DNA from: Actinomadura sp. HBU206391
Lineage (GTDB): Bacteria > Actinomycetota > Actinomycetes > Streptosporangiales > Streptosporangiaceae
DNA length: 64,000 nt
Direction of reading: 5' to 3'
Assembly: GCF_014323665.1 (NCBI RefSeq)
Contig: NZ_JABVEB010000009.1
Location: forward strand, 1 to 64,000
Shown here in pieces: positions 63,818-64,000 of this stretch (position 1 is the first letter of the stretch; every line of letters starts with the position of its first letter). The notes beneath the pieces were generated by a model. It was not told the origin of the DNA and searched no databases. It saw only the letters and a list, made by a program, of their open reading frames with translations. A program made the translations under genes and the position numbers.

Positions 63818-64000
63818 TCAGTACCAGCCCTGCCGGTTGAAGGCCGCCCAGGCTCCGCACGGGGTGTTGTAGCGGGACTTGATGTAACCGAGGCCCCATT
63901 TGATCTGGGTCGTCGCGTTGGTCTGCCAGTTGGGTCCGGCGGTCGCCATCTTGCTGCCGGGCTTGGCCTGCGGGATGCCGTACGCGCCCGAGGGGTTGGC
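63818..64000 (-). CDS. Lytic transglycosylase, C-terminal end (cut by the window)
   Basis: The last 60 codons of a minus-strand gene whose start is beyond 64000. The sequence NPSGAYGIPQAKPGSKM, then QIKWGLGYIKSRY and a Trp-rich end (GAWAAFNRQGWY), is typical for the C-terminus of actinobacterial SLT-type lytic transglycosylases, which cleave peptidoglycan glycan strands. The upstream part and any signal peptide are not in the window. Confidence 0.85.
   Translation of the reverse strand, partial: ANPSGAYGIPQAKPGSKMATAGPNWQTNATTQIKWGLGYIKSRYNTPCGAWAAFNRQGWY

Overview
The window is GC-rich DNA from an actinomycete, probably order Streptosporangiales; the genus cannot be fixed by eye. Pointers are GTG/TTG starts, 4-nt start/stop overlaps, actinobacterial families (DUF4282, DUF4245, DUF1707, a DUF6542-type protein, a class F-type sortase) and an ispH/xseA/xseB/DUF4245/glpX/fumarase housekeeping block whose order recalls other actinomycetes. 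I saw no rRNA, tRNA, CRISPR array, integrase or transposase. Many starts were moved downstream of the longest reading frame, using ribosome binding sites and overlaps.

Region by region. (1) 0.2-8.7 kb: a compact plus-strand locus with a DUF4282 membrane protein, a membrane Ser/Thr kinase, a coiled-coil protein, a ClpB-type AAA+ ATPase, a short NrdG-like radical SAM protein, a zinc-ribbon/FHA protein and a second DUF4282 protein. This is the best candidate here for an undescribed system. (2) 9-12.7 kb: a secreted M14 carboxypeptidase, typA with a textbook terminator, and a Nudix hydrolase. (3) 12.8-24.4 kb: a minus-strand type IV secretion/conjugation-like operon (TcpC, small membrane protein, TcpE fused to a MinD-like domain, VirB4, VirB6-like, VirB8-like, SLT-NlpC/P60) without relaxase, coupling protein or integrase. 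(4) 24.9-30.1 kb: ychF, rmuC, a DUF6542-type protein, ispH and an Ala/Lys-rich helical protein.

(5) 30.2-42.3 kb: a MarR regulator, then a long minus-strand catabolic block. Two FAD subunits plus a [2Fe-2S] subunit form a D-hydroxyproline dehydrogenase-type enzyme. With them are a DHDPS-family enzyme, a proline racemase-family epimerase, a five-part branched-chain-type ABC importer, an ornithine cyclodeaminase-family protein and a GntR/FCD regulator. Together they look like hydroxyproline (or similar imino acid) uptake and degradation. A shared AAATGTCACAT motif precedes two of its transcription units. (6) 42.4-49.4 kb: xseA and xseB, separated by about 3 kb that carries a putative exported metallopeptidase/toxin-like protein, then DUF4245, TetR and glpX. 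(7) 49.4-57.5 kb: DUF1707 protein, a sortase with a neighbouring candidate substrate, a DrrAB-type ABC exporter, an MFS transporter, a MocR-type regulator divergent from an EamA exporter, and small proteins. (8) 57.6-64 kb: class I fumarase, a divergent pair of Ser/Thr kinases (one lacking the catalytic Asp), class II fumarase, and the 3' end of a lytic transglycosylase gene.
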